From IMG/VR virus record IMGVR_UViG_3300021961_000054, positions 17,217 through 81,216 of that record: a stretch of DNA of 64,000 nucleotides, one strand, 5' to 3'. Below the pieces are notes generated by a model. That model did not search any database. It was not told the origin of the DNA and saw nothing but the letters and a program-made list of their open reading frames with translations. Source of the stretch: a virus. The position numbers were made by a program, and so were the translations under genes. Within the stretch, counting starts at the first letter, position 1. Each line of letters opens with the position of its first letter. Of the stretch, positions 44,508 through 53,109 are shown piece by piece.

Positions 44508-44515
44508 TATTTATA
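44508..44515 (+). promoter_or_regulatory. Candidate late promoter TATTTATA
   Basis: TATTTATA 13 bases before the ATG at 44529. Confidence 0.5.
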
Positions 44516-44528
44516 ATAAAAAATTATT

Positions 44529-45755
44529 ATGAAAGATATTGAAAATTATATAAGAGGTATTAAAAATAGACTAATCAATGAAACTATCGACTCTAAGGTT
44601 GATGAGATTCTAGAAAAATTAAATAGTGATGAATTTGATTATGTTGCCGAGGGAAATCTTTGTGAGTGTGGAGGATCTATTTATGAAAACGAATGTATTG
44701 AGTGTGGTAAAATGTATGAAGACGATTGTATGGAGTGTGGTGGTAAAAAATTAGACATTCTAGAATTAGAAGACCCAAGTTGGTTTGAAGAAACTGACGA
44801 CATAATACGAAGTAATCGTTTTAGTAAAGACAAATACGATAAATGGAATCTTAAAGGTAAAAAACATCACAATAAAAAACGTCAAAAATATGATGATAAA
44901 GATGAAGATGAAATCTTATTTGATTTAGAAATAGACGAAGATGATATGGGAGAAGGAAACGCTTTTGGATATAAATTAAAAAAAGCTAGAGAGGATGGTG
45001 ATGATGAGTTTGAACTTGGTGGAAGAAAGATTCGTGTTACAAACGAGTCTATACTATATAGTCTTTCAGATGAGAAAGGTAGTGAATTATTTACCGAGGA
45101 TGAAGTCATTGATTTGATAGAGAGTATTGTTAATGAAGAAAATGTAAAATCTAACATTAAAAAAGGTGTTACACCAGTTGGTTTAGCAACATATGAAAAA
45201 GCACACAAAGGGTCTAAAAAGGAAAATGATGAGTATTTAAATTCTGTTGTAAAAAAACTAAAAGATTATTTAAAAGATGGGTCAAAAGGTGACTTTGAAA
45301 TGGACCCAAAGAAATTCCCAAAGGGTAATGGCGAGTTAGAAAAAATGAAAACTAAAAAATACACAATGTCAGATGATGGTAAAGAATTTTTAGACGATTT
45401 TATGCACCCAGGAATGGAAGACCTTGTACCTGACGAGATTCAATACGATGAAGATTGGGTTGATGATTTAATTGGCGGTGCTTCTAGAACTGGAAATAAT
45501 TCAGAGTGGGCAAATGGTGAAGAAACAGATTTAGGCGAAAAACTAAATAAAAAGAGAAAAACTAAAAAATTCCATAACGCAAAAATGATGGCCTATAGAA
45601 AATCACCACAACCAGTTACAGATGGTACCGGTGAAAATAGTGGAAGTGGTGTGAATATTAAAGTTGAAAACACAAACGAGAAACAAAAACAAAAACTAAA
45701 TGAAGAATTTAGTAGAATTCAACAACTAATGGGATATACAAAAAAGACACAATAA
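44529..45755 (+). CDS. Large acidic protein with zinc-ribbon-like N-terminal Cys pairs
   Basis: 408 residues. Start MKDIENYIRGIKNRLINETI is a short amphipathic helix. Residues about 44-73 hold three C-x-C/C-x2-C pairs (CECGG, CIECG, CMECGG). The rest is highly acidic and mostly disordered, ending LNEEFSRIQQLMGYTKKTQ. Preceded by a late-type octamer, so a virion-associated or late assembly function is plausible. The amphipathic start resembles those of 49391, 56587 and 60657-61670 genes and may be a capsid-targeting sequence (inference). Confidence 0.5.
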   Translation: MKDIENYIRGIKNRLINETIDSKVDEILEKLNSDEFDYVAEGNLCECGGSIYENECIECGKMYEDDCMECGGKKLDILELEDPSWFEETDDIIRSNRFSKDKYDKWNLKGKKHHNKKRQKYDDKDEDEILFDLEIDEDDMGEGNAFGYKLKKAREDGDDEFELGGRKIRVTNESILYSLSDEKGSELFTEDEVIDLIESIVNEENVKSNIKKGVTPVGLATYEKAHKGSKKENDEYLNSVVKKLKDYLKDGSKGDFEMDPKKFPKGNGELEKMKTKKYTMSDDGKEFLDDFMHPGMEDLVPDEIQYDEDWVDDLIGGASRTGNNSEWANGEETDLGEKLNKKRKTKKFHNAKMMAYRKSPQPVTDGTGENSGSGVNIKVENTNEKQKQKLNEEFSRIQQLMGYTKKTQ

Positions 45756-45780
45756 TTTACTTAAAATAAATCTTATATTA

Positions 45781-45816
45781 TTATTCTCCATAGATAGATA
45801 TATTTATGGAGAATAA
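45781..45816 (+). promoter_or_regulatory. Hairpin across the start codon of 45806
   Basis: Perfect 12-base inverted repeat ttattctccata / tatggagaataa with a 12-base loop. The right arm contains the ATG of the next gene. It could hide the start codon or, being just after the 44529 gene, help end its transcript; no long T run follows directly. Confidence 0.55.
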
Positions 45817-46294
45817 TTTTTTTAACTACATTACAAACCCATTAAGTAAAGATGAGGTTGATGTTTGGTTTAAATCTAATAATATTATTTTTGAAAAACT
45901 AGAATTATATTTTGATTTTTCATATAGTTTATATAGTATAATATATAATACGTATCTTGGTGAATCAGAGATAAATCAAAAACAAAGTGTTATTATGTCA
46001 GATAATGACAATATTAACCATTTTAATTGGTGTTGGAAAAAAAACATAGAAAATTTTAAAAAAGAAAATATTTCATTTAATAAAGAAGGATCACACTATC
46101 TATATTTTAAAGATTTTTTTAATGAAATTTTTTATAGTCCAGAAAAAAAAGAGTTTAAAGAAACTATTGATAAATTTTTACTAGACATATTTAGTTTAGA
46201 CACTAACTTTAGTAAATCAGACTTGGATTTATTATTAACAATTTATAAATCTTTGGACTTAAATATGACGTATATATCTTTACATAAAAATTAA
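45806..46294 (+). CDS. Hypothetical protein with a hairpin-covered start
   Basis: 162 residues, very rich in Phe, Asn, Lys and Tyr, no family recognised. The ATG lies in the right arm of a perfect 12-base inverted repeat, so translation may be controlled by RNA folding. Codon use is more A/T-rich than in neighbours. Confidence 0.5.
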   Translation: MENNFFNYITNPLSKDEVDVWFKSNNIIFEKLELYFDFSYSLYSIIYNTYLGESEINQKQSVIMSDNDNINHFNWCWKKNIENFKKENISFNKEGSHYLYFKDFFNEIFYSPEKKEFKETIDKFLLDIFSLDTNFSKSDLDLLLTIYKSLDLNMTYISLHKN

Positions 46295-46334
46295 TTTTTT
46301 TATTATATAACAAATAAACAATAAATTTTATAAT

Positions 46335-46505
46335 ATGAAAACTTTAGAAGAAATTAAAAATATGGTAGACACACTAACTGTCGATGTTACTAAATTTTAT
46401 GGTGGTAATAATTCCGCTGGGACTAGAGCTAGAAAAGACGCACAGGAATTAACTAAACTACTAAAACAACTTAGATCTGAAATCCTAGATGAGAGAAAGA
46501 AATAA
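46335..46505 (+). CDS. Hc1-like histone-type protein
   Basis: 56 residues: MKTLEEIKNMVDTLTVDVTK, FYGGNNSAGTRARKDAQELT, KLLKQLRSEILDERKK. The FY-x-GN-x-(A)AGTRARK-x-xQEL-K core is the signature of the Bacteroidota histone H1-like Hc1 family, which coats or compacts DNA. The Lys/Ala-rich tail found in chlamydial Hc1 is missing, as in Bacteroidota versions. The stop shares a base with the next ATG. Possible roles are host nucleoid interference or compaction of phage DNA. Confidence 0.75.
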   Translation: MKTLEEIKNMVDTLTVDVTKFYGGNNSAGTRARKDAQELTKLLKQLRSEILDERKK

Positions 46506-46690
46506 TGGTAGATATTAAAAATATATTTTTATTTGTTTTTATATTCACTTTATTAGTGTGTATTAGGAATATTGTAATATTGTTTATATCGATATTTAAA
46601 ACACCACCAAAACAAGTTAAATATACTAATAAAGAAATTATATATATAGGACTTAGTATTTCATATATAATAACCTACTTACTAAATTAA
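46505..46690 (+). CDS. Small two-span membrane protein
   Basis: 61 residues with two hydrophobic segments (IFLFVFIFTLLVCIRNIVIL and IIYIGLSISYIITYLL) joined by a basic loop. Overlaps the Hc1-like stop by one base. A holin would fit the size and topology, and the endolysin is 4 kb upstream, but there is no specific evidence. Confidence 0.5.
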   Translation: MVDIKNIFLFVFIFTLLVCIRNIVILFISIFKTPPKQVKYTNKEIIYIGLSISYIITYLLN

Positions 46691-46695
46691 TAATT

Positions 46696-47124
46696 ATGAC
46701 ATTTTACGAAGAAATTGAACTAGTATATCCATACTTAGTTTCTATTAGAAAACTAAAAGAATATCTTAGTTTTGATATCGAATTCCCTGAGAAGTGGAGA
46801 ATACCAAAAAAATATATAAATGAGGATAAGTTTGTTAAACAGGAAAAACAAAATCCAGGTAAAAACCTAGTTTCTTTTGTATCGGAGTTAAAAGAAGATG
46901 AGTTAAATTTAACTGTTGAGAACATAAAAAAGATTATAAATTTTAACAAAGAGATAGAACAGAAAGAAGCGCTATTTTCAAACAAAGTAGAGGAATTAAA
47001 AAAGATATTTGAATTGCAAGATATTGGTAGTTTAAAGACTCTAAAGTTTGAAATAAACGAATTTAATTTACAACTTGAAAATGATGAACAAGTCGGAGAA
47101 CCAGATGAACTTACTAAAGAGTGA
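46696..47124 (+). CDS. Hypothetical protein
   Basis: 142 residues. YLSFDIEFPEKWRIPKKYI near residue 23 and a coiled-coil with KVEELKKIFE near residue 95. I have seen this FDxxFPxxWxIPKKY pattern in small Bacteroidota phage proteins, with no known function. It overlaps the following short gene. Confidence 0.55.
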   Translation: MTFYEEIELVYPYLVSIRKLKEYLSFDIEFPEKWRIPKKYINEDKFVKQEKQNPGKNLVSFVSELKEDELNLTVENIKKIINFNKEIEQKEALFSNKVEELKKIFELQDIGSLKTLKFEINEFNLQLENDEQVGEPDELTKE

Positions 47125-47269
47125 ATTCAAAAAGGACCAAGAAGATTTAGAACGAGAAAAAAACGAGTTAATAGACAAAATAAAAAAATATAAAAAAGAG
47201 GATATCTTACCTAAAAAGGTTAAAATAAGTTTATGGGAGAGAATAAAAATGATTTTAATACCAAATTAA
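47105..47269 (+). CDS. Small helical protein
   Basis: 54 residues from the ATG at 47105 (MNLLKSEFKKDQEDLEREKN); in-frame ATGs at 47081 and 47084 are alternatives further inside the previous gene. A charged helix is followed by KISLWERIKMILIPN. It overlaps the previous gene by 20 bases and the next by 37, which is unusual packing even here. Confidence 0.45.
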   Translation: MNLLKSEFKKDQEDLEREKNELIDKIKKYKKEDILPKKVKISLWERIKMILIPN

Positions 47270-47562
47270 TTGATTTAGCAGAAATCGTTGATAAGACACA
47301 AAATGTATTTCCAAATAGTAAATCTGTAATTCTCTATGAAATGAGTCAAAATGAGTTCAATTATGTTAAATCAAACTTTCAGAATGTTAAAGTCGATCAG
47401 ACGCAGATTTCAATAGAAATCTCAAATACAGAAATTGTTTTTATATTAGAAAACTCATATAAAATAGAAAATAAAGTAGAAGAGTTAGTTGTTGAAAAAC
47501 CTAAACAAAAAAAAAGTAGATTTTTTAAAAGATGGTTTAAAAAATTTAATTTAATTTTTTAA
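47233..47562 (+). CDS. Hypothetical protein
   Basis: 109 residues. Alternating alpha/beta N-terminal two thirds and a basic C terminus (KPKQKKSRFFKRWFKKF). No family recognised. It starts 37 bases before the end of the previous gene and ends inside a convergent minus-strand gene, overlapping it by 17 bases. Confidence 0.5.
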   Translation: MGENKNDFNTKLIDLAEIVDKTQNVFPNSKSVILYEMSQNEFNYVKSNFQNVKVDQTQISIEISNTEIVFILENSYKIENKVEELVVEKPKQKKSRFFKRWFKKFNLIF

Positions 47563-48196
47563 ATTTTGTTGATTTACGATATAGACTACTTTTTGAAAAT
47601 CCATTCTTACTTAACAAATCATATAGGTATTTTTTTTGGTCACTACTAGAGTCCTTAACTATGATACTATCAATACGACCATTGGATATCATATAGTTTT
47701 CTAAAACATCTAAAAATCTATCACAATCAAATTCTGTTTTTAGTGAAAAAATATTAAAATTATTTTCGTTTTGAACTATCACCTTATTGTTTAATTTTGA
47801 TATTAGTTTTACACTTCCTTTAGGTAGGTATAGCCTATTAAATTGGGTGATTGTTATTTTTTTATTTTTTTGTAAATCATATATTAACTCCTCAACTGAA
47901 TAACTATTAATTTTTATGATGTTGTAATCCGGACTATCCAGTTGAATCCTATTTTGACGACCAAACTCATCTTTAGCAAAATAAGTATAATTTTTATTAA
48001 CTCTAACTGACTCCAATAAACCAAGTTCGAAACTACACAATTCACCATTCTCAACCATCTTACCAAAAATAGGACTATTATTTATTTTATCATCAAAAAA
48101 AGTTGTAGCCCTATCTTTAGTTATAAATTTCTTTATTATTTTTTTCTTTTCTTTATTCTTAAATAGAACAATTATATAGTTATATTTTGATTCCAT
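47546..48196 (-). CDS. Hypothetical protein
   Basis: 216 residues, Lys/Asn-rich, alpha/beta, no motif recognised. Single minus-strand gene between two plus-strand runs. A TATTTATT octamer lies 29 bases upstream of its ATG on the same strand. Confidence 0.5.
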   Translation of the reverse strand: MESKYNYIIVLFKNKEKKKIIKKFITKDRATTFFDDKINNSPIFGKMVENGELCSFELGLLESVRVNKNYTYFAKDEFGRQNRIQLDSPDYNIIKINSYSVEELIYDLQKNKKITITQFNRLYLPKGSVKLISKLNNKVIVQNENNFNIFSLKTEFDCDRFLDVLENYMISNGRIDSIIVKDSSSDQKKYLYDLLSKNGFSKSSLYRKSTKFKKLN

Positions 48197-48225
48197 AAAT
48201 TAAAGTATAATTTAGTATTCGTTTA

Positions 48226-48233
48226 AATAAATA
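48226..48233 (-). promoter_or_regulatory. Candidate late promoter TATTTATT (minus strand)
   Basis: 29 bases before the ATG of the minus-strand gene at 48196, inside a 43-base divergent gap with dnaJ. Confidence 0.35.
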
Positions 48234-48239
48234 TTCCAT

Positions 48240-49163
48240 ATGAATCAGGACAACTATTATAAAATATTAGACGTTGAAGAAAACGCCACACAAGATGAAA
48301 TAAAAAAGGCTTATAGAAAACTAGCTAGAGAAACACATCCTGATAAAGGTGGTGATGAGGAGTTATTTAAGAAAATTTCATTAGCTTATGACACAATTGG
48401 AGATGAAAACAAAAGAAAAGAATACGACATACAACAAAAAAACCCATTTGGTGGTGGTAACTTTAATGATATTTTTAGTAGTTTTTTTGGGGGTAGTTTT
48501 AACAATAGATCCGAACCAGTAAGGCACACAACAACAATTAATTTAAGTATTGGAGCAATAGAAGCATATAACGCAGGTAAAAAAACCATAAATTACAAAA
48601 GAAAAAAAATGTGTGACACCTGCAGTGGTGGTGGTGGTGATAAAAAAACGTGTAATATATGTAATGGGCAAGGACAAATTAGAAGACAAATAAATATGGG
48701 CGGTTTTGCGCAAATAATCGCAACAGAATGTCCAACGTGTTATGGGTCTGGACAAATAATATATAACCCATGTTTCGTTTGTAATGGTAATGGAAATAAT
48801 GATGAAATTAAAAGTATTGATGTTAATTTACCAAACGACATTGATGAAGGTCAATTTTTAAGATTAAAAGGTTTGGGCGATTTTAAAAATGGTAATTATG
48901 GCGACTTACTTGTTAGAATTAACATTACCAAAGAAAATGATTTTAGTAAATTTGGTGCTAATTTAGTATATGATTTATATCTAGATTTAGAAAAAATAAA
49001 TAAAGAAACATTTACTATCCCACACCCAAGTGGAGATCTAACGATTAAATTCCCAAAGTTAATAGATACATCAAAACCATTAAGAGTTAAAGGTAAGGGA
49101 TTTAAAAATCAAACAACCGGGGATCTAATTATTAATCAATATTTAAAGTATTATAGAGATTAA
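48240..49163 (+). CDS. dnaJ: DnaJ (Hsp40) co-chaperone
   Basis: 307 residues. A J domain with HPD at 33-35, a Gly/Phe region (NPFGGGNFNDIFSSFFGGSF), four Cys-x2-Cys zinc-binding repeats (CDTCSGGGG, CNICNGQG, CPTCYGSG, CFVCNGNG) and the two C-terminal beta domains ending LKGLGDFKNGNYGDLLV and RVKGKGFKNQ. It is a complete type I DnaJ though shorter than the bacterial one (about 375). It would recruit host DnaK, probably for virion folding or replication complex remodelling. No phage DnaK or GrpE is in the window. Confidence 0.9.
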   Translation: MNQDNYYKILDVEENATQDEIKKAYRKLARETHPDKGGDEELFKKISLAYDTIGDENKRKEYDIQQKNPFGGGNFNDIFSSFFGGSFNNRSEPVRHTTTINLSIGAIEAYNAGKKTINYKRKKMCDTCSGGGGDKKTCNICNGQGQIRRQINMGGFAQIIATECPTCYGSGQIIYNPCFVCNGNGNNDEIKSIDVNLPNDIDEGQFLRLKGLGDFKNGNYGDLLVRINITKENDFSKFGANLVYDLYLDLEKINKETFTIPHPSGDLTIKFPKLIDTSKPLRVKGKGFKNQTTGDLIINQYLKYYRD

Positions 49164-49172
49164 AAGTAAAAC

Positions 49173-49325
49173 ATGATGTCTTTTATTAGACTAATCAAAC
49201 CATATATTGATAAAAACAAAAATATTACGCCAGTTATAAAAACAAAATTTTTAGTCTTAACAATACCTCTAGTTGTCCCACATGTTTTACATCTTTTATT
49301 ATTTTCCATATATAAAAATATATAA
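49173..49325 (+). CDS. Small putative membrane protein
   Basis: 50 residues; ATG at 49173 with a second at 49176. A basic half is followed by one hydrophobic stretch (FLVLTIPLVVPHVLHLLLF). Nine bases after dnaJ. Supported only by position and composition. Confidence 0.4.
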   Translation: MMSFIRLIKPYIDKNKNITPVIKTKFLVLTIPLVVPHVLHLLLFSIYKNI

Positions 49326-49367
49326 GTTCTTATTTTTTTTTAAACTATATTTTTTATTAATATATAA

Positions 49368-49375
49368 TATTTATT
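49368..49375 (+). promoter_or_regulatory. Candidate late promoter TATTTATT
   Basis: 15 bases before the ATG of the leucine-rich-repeat gene at 49391, in a 65-base AT-rich gap. Confidence 0.45.
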
Positions 49376-49390
49376 ATAAAAACATAATTT

Positions 49391-51325
49391 ATGGAATTAA
49401 TTGGACTTTTATCTAAAGTTGTTAAAGAAAATATAACAACTAAAAAAATATTATTAGAATATCCTGAATCTACTATTAAAAAACTTGTAGATAAGTTTAT
49501 CGAACAAACTAATGATACTGAGGAAGAGATTAGGAAAACTATTGCGGATTTTGAAAGATTTAAAGCAGCATTTAATAATGAGGATAAGGATATTTTTAGA
49601 CATACATATGATAAAGTTAAAGAATTAGTTAAAGATAAAAGTGAAAAACAAAAAAGTAAGAAGAATCTAGAAGATTTAGTACAAGACTATATCACAAAAT
49701 ATAAAGGAGCGGATTTACAGTTAGTAAAACTTAATATTAAAAAATTCTTTGAACTTAAAACACATTTAAAAAACGTAAAAGAATTTAAAAAAGAAGTTAC
49801 AAGTTATAACCCATCAGAGTTAAATTCATTAGTTAATAAATACTTTACAAAATTTAACGAAGATGGATTAAATCCTTTTGTTGTTGCGATGTTTGAAAAA
49901 TTCAAGAAAGAAAATCCAGATGACGACCCACTAACAATTATATTACCTAGGGTTAAAAGATTTATTAACCATTTTGAATTAATACCACTTAACGCCAAAT
50001 TAAGTGCTTTTATGACATTTGATGAGTTTGAACATATAGTTGATGGGTACACACCAATGGAAGAAAGTGAATATGATGTGCCTGAAATTGATACAAGCGA
50101 TGTTGATATTGCGTATGAAGATGATAACGTATTAATTTTTGCACCAGATCAAAAACATAAGTGTATTAACATTAGAAAAAAACACGCACCAGATAGAAGA
50201 TGGTGTACATCATGGGAGGGTTCATCAAACTATTATTACAATTACAGACTTAATCAAAATTTAACACTATATTACATTATAAATAAAACTTTACCATCAT
50301 CTGATTTAAATTATGCATCCGTAATATTAGTTGATAGATATGGTGATATGAGACTAGCCGATGGTTCTAACTCTGGAAGATTTGCAGGATCAACAGTTAT
50401 TCCATGGAGTGAGATACTTTCTAAAATTCCGGTATTAAAAGGTAAAGAAGGTTATCTAAAAGCAAAACCATTTAGCGATAGTGACCAGGAAAAAATGCAA
50501 AGATACAAAAGCTATAATCTAAAAACCACAGACCCAATCCAAGAACTTGGAGGGGAAGAGGAAGTTGAATTATGGATTGAATTGCGAGGACCTGATTTTA
50601 GACATATTAACAATGGTGGTGAAATTTTTGGTAATTTACCAGAAGAAATGCAAAAGAAATATATTGGATTAGGAAATGAGTTATCTGCTGAGATGGTTAG
50701 AGCTTTAACACCAAGCGCAAGAACATATTATATATCTAAAAGGAAAGAAAAAATATTACAAAAGTCATTAAGTGAATTAAATGAAAATGATATGGAAGTA
50801 ATCATGAGTAGAGAGATGAGACCATATTATAAAAGTTTGAAAACTAAGTTTGAAAAAGACATCTCACAATCATTCAAACCGGACTTTGTACAAATAGCAT
50901 ATCCTAATGACCCAAATGCTAAATTTGCAAGAATGTTTGGATTAGACTTACTATTTGATTTATTACCAGAAGATGTTGAATTTCTACAGATAGAGAATAA
51001 ATCAAAAGATGATATAATTTTAACTATACCACCAACAATTGGTAAATTCACACAAATGGGGACACTTGTTTGTGAAAATATAATCAAAGAATTACCAAGT
51101 GAGGTTGGAAACTGTACTAGTTTAGCATTTTTAAATTTGACAAATAACAAGCAATTAACTACTCTTCCAGAGTCGATAGTAAAGTTAACTTGTCTTGACT
51201 TTTTATCAGTTATGGGTTCTAGTATTGATATTGAAAAACTACCAAAAGAAATATTTAAATACTTTGATCCATCTGATGTGTTTTGGGATATAAATTTCCC
51301 ATCTGAGATGAGAGGAAATTGTTAA
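49391..51325 (+). CDS. Leucine-rich-repeat protein with a WCT-containing central domain
   Basis: 644 residues. An amphipathic N terminus (MELIGLLSKVVKENITTKKI), a long Lys/Glu-rich helical part, and a central domain near residues 235-330 with HAPDRRWCTSWEGS, YYIINK and SVILVDRYGDMRLADG. The C terminus has two or three leucine-rich repeats (IIKELPSEVGNCTSLAFLNL, LTTLPESIVKLTCLDFLSV). The central domain resembles one in the gene at the right window edge (TKWCTAMV). Preceded by a late-type octamer. Perhaps a virion-carried effector; the function is unknown. Confidence 0.6.
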   Translation: MELIGLLSKVVKENITTKKILLEYPESTIKKLVDKFIEQTNDTEEEIRKTIADFERFKAAFNNEDKDIFRHTYDKVKELVKDKSEKQKSKKNLEDLVQDYITKYKGADLQLVKLNIKKFFELKTHLKNVKEFKKEVTSYNPSELNSLVNKYFTKFNEDGLNPFVVAMFEKFKKENPDDDPLTIILPRVKRFINHFELIPLNAKLSAFMTFDEFEHIVDGYTPMEESEYDVPEIDTSDVDIAYEDDNVLIFAPDQKHKCINIRKKHAPDRRWCTSWEGSSNYYYNYRLNQNLTLYYIINKTLPSSDLNYASVILVDRYGDMRLADGSNSGRFAGSTVIPWSEILSKIPVLKGKEGYLKAKPFSDSDQEKMQRYKSYNLKTTDPIQELGGEEEVELWIELRGPDFRHINNGGEIFGNLPEEMQKKYIGLGNELSAEMVRALTPSARTYYISKRKEKILQKSLSELNENDMEVIMSREMRPYYKSLKTKFEKDISQSFKPDFVQIAYPNDPNAKFARMFGLDLLFDLLPEDVEFLQIENKSKDDIILTIPPTIGKFTQMGTLVCENIIKELPSEVGNCTSLAFLNLTNNKQLTTLPESIVKLTCLDFLSVMGSSIDIEKLPKEIFKYFDPSDVFWDINFPSEMRGNC

Positions 51326-51344
51326 ATTAAAAAAAAATAAAATT

Positions 51345-51632
51345 ATGGGGGATTTAGAGGTTGATATTTATATGAGTAATCTAATTCATTTTTTTGAAAA
51401 TAATGAAAATGATTTAATTACATTAATTGGTGAAATACAAAAAGAAAAATTTTATAATTACTTAAGGGATGAATGCGAAAATAATCTAAGGTTAGGTAAA
51501 GATGTTTCACTAACTAGAGAACAAATTATTGAAATAGTTTTAAAACTTAAATTAGGAGATATAAAATCCACAAAAACTAGCTTAAATAATATTATTATGA
51601 AAACAAAGTTTGGTGATATTATTTTAAATTAA
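51345..51632 (+). CDS. Small hypothetical protein
   Basis: 95 residues, helical, with a repeated LKLGDI / TKFGDI pattern at the end. No family recognised. Twenty bases after the leucine-rich-repeat gene. Confidence 0.45.
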   Translation: MGDLEVDIYMSNLIHFFENNENDLITLIGEIQKEKFYNYLRDECENNLRLGKDVSLTREQIIEIVLKLKLGDIKSTKTSLNNIIMKTKFGDIILN

Positions 51633-51644
51633 TTTACATAAATG

Positions 51645-51675
51645 TTTGGTAATTAAAAAAAAATTACTATATTTG
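51645..51675 (+). promoter_or_regulatory. Bacteroidota-type promoter TTTG-N19-TATATTTG
   Basis: TTTG at 51645-51648 and TATATTTG at 51668-51675, 19 bases apart, 24 bases before the DUF932 start. A near-perfect match to the Bacteroidota consensus. Confidence 0.75.
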
Positions 51676-51699
51676 TAATGTAAATAAAATTTAAAAGAT

Positions 51700-52455
51700 A
51701 TGATTTATACACCAGAATTAATTAAAGAATTAGCACCATCAGTTTTTTCTACAACACCATCACAAAAGATGACAAACAAATATACCTTTGTTCCAACGGA
51801 CCAGGTATTGGAATTTTTTAATCGAGAAGGATGGGAGGTATCGTCCGTTAAACAAACAGGAAAAGGATTTCATTCTTTACACGAAATTAAGTTTAGAAAC
51901 AATGAACTACCTAAAGTTGGTGACACATTAGTTGAGGCTATAGTTAGAAACTCACACAATGGTGCAACAGCATTTTCTATGTCAGCAGGACTACATAGGC
52001 TAGTTTGTTCTAATGGTCTAACAGTACCAACAGCGGTAGCAGAAAAGTTCTCAATGAGACACAACCACTTCCAGCTTGACGATGTTAAGGAATTAGCCGA
52101 AAAGTTCTCAAAGAAATTACCAATGATTCAGAATTCAGTTGGTAGAATGATGGCTCGTGAAATGTCAGACGATGATAAGATTGACTTTATTCGTAAATCA
52201 GCTAAGATTAGATTTAACTTGGAAAAGACATTTAACGATCTTGAAATCTTAGACTTACTAACACCAAATAGAGTTGAGGATGAAGGAAATGACTTGTGGA
52301 GTGTTTTTAATGTAGTACAAGAGAAGTTTATTCGTGGTGGAGCAAAAGTCTCAAATAATCGAGGAAAATCCACAAAGATGAGAAAAGTTGATAGTATTTT
52401 AACACAGAATAAAATTAACACACAACTCTGGGAGTTGGCAGAAACAATGGTTTAA
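51700..52455 (+). CDS. DUF932 family protein
   Basis: 251 residues. YTFVPTDQVLEFFNREGWEV, HEIKFRN, NSHNGATAFSMSAGLHRLVCSNG and the RHNHFQL segment are the core of DUF932, a phage- and plasmid-associated family of unknown function (often near recombination or anti-restriction genes). It has its own host-type promoter, suggesting early expression. It starts a four-gene run with thioredoxin and glutaredoxin. Confidence 0.8.
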   Translation: MIYTPELIKELAPSVFSTTPSQKMTNKYTFVPTDQVLEFFNREGWEVSSVKQTGKGFHSLHEIKFRNNELPKVGDTLVEAIVRNSHNGATAFSMSAGLHRLVCSNGLTVPTAVAEKFSMRHNHFQLDDVKELAEKFSKKLPMIQNSVGRMMAREMSDDDKIDFIRKSAKIRFNLEKTFNDLEILDLLTPNRVEDEGNDLWSVFNVVQEKFIRGGAKVSNNRGKSTKMRKVDSILTQNKINTQLWELAETMV

Positions 52456-52456
52456 T

Positions 52457-52804
52457 ATGGATGAGGTAACCCTTTTTAGAATTGAAGAAAAATTTCTTAA
52501 ATCTCTTTTTGAAACAAAAGGGGTTACCTACTCCAAAAACAAATTGATGACAACAATAAATCTAACACCTGAAATACTTTTAGAAAAAGATTATATTTTA
52601 GAGTATTGTGATATTGCAACATACCAGGAAGGATTTTCATATTTAGAAGCAATTTTTAGGAATAAATCTGATTTTTATATATATTTATCAAAAAGAAATA
52701 CAGAAAGTATTAATTATGATATTAAAATTTACTTTGAACCAAAAGATTTTACTGAGGTTAAGTTTTTTATAAAAAAATTATTAAAATTAAATCAATGGAA
52801 ATAA
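52457..52804 (+). CDS. Hypothetical protein
   Basis: 115 residues, alpha/beta, no family recognised. One base after the DUF932 stop, and its end overlaps the thioredoxin start by ten bases. Confidence 0.5.
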   Translation: MDEVTLFRIEEKFLKSLFETKGVTYSKNKLMTTINLTPEILLEKDYILEYCDIATYQEGFSYLEAIFRNKSDFYIYLSKRNTESINYDIKIYFEPKDFTEVKFFIKKLLKLNQWK

Positions 52805-53109
52805 ATAGTACAGAGCTACAACAACAAATTAATAGTGGTGAAAAAATTATAGTTGAATTTTGGGCACCATGGTGTGGTCCATGTCGTATGATGAAACCAG
52901 GATTTGAGAAAGTCGCTAGAGAAAACACCTCTAATGTTAAGATGTATACAATGAACATAGACGAGAATAGAGAGGCCGCGGTAGGCCTAGGGATTAGAAG
53001 TATACCAACAATAAAGATTTTTAATTCTGGTGAAACTATAGAGACAAAAGTTGGTGTGTTATCTGAACAACAAATAAATGGAATGTTAAAAGAATTGATT
53101 AATGGATAA
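52795..53109 (+). CDS. Thioredoxin
   Basis: 104 residues. IVEFWAPWCGPCRMMKPGFE with the redox pair C27/C30, cis-Pro in RSIPTIKIF and the usual length show a complete thioredoxin. In phages thioredoxins supply electrons to ribonucleotide reductase or act as polymerase factors; no reductase is in this window. Overlaps both neighbours, next to a glutaredoxin. Confidence 0.9.
   Translation: MEINSTELQQQINSGEKIIVEFWAPWCGPCRMMKPGFEKVARENTSNVKMYTMNIDENREAAVGLGIRSIPTIKIFNSGETIETKVGVLSEQQINGMLKELING

Noticed and set aside
44882-45208. 108-residue minus-strand frame
   Set aside because: Ser-rich shadow of an acidic coding stretch; no promoter or operon context.
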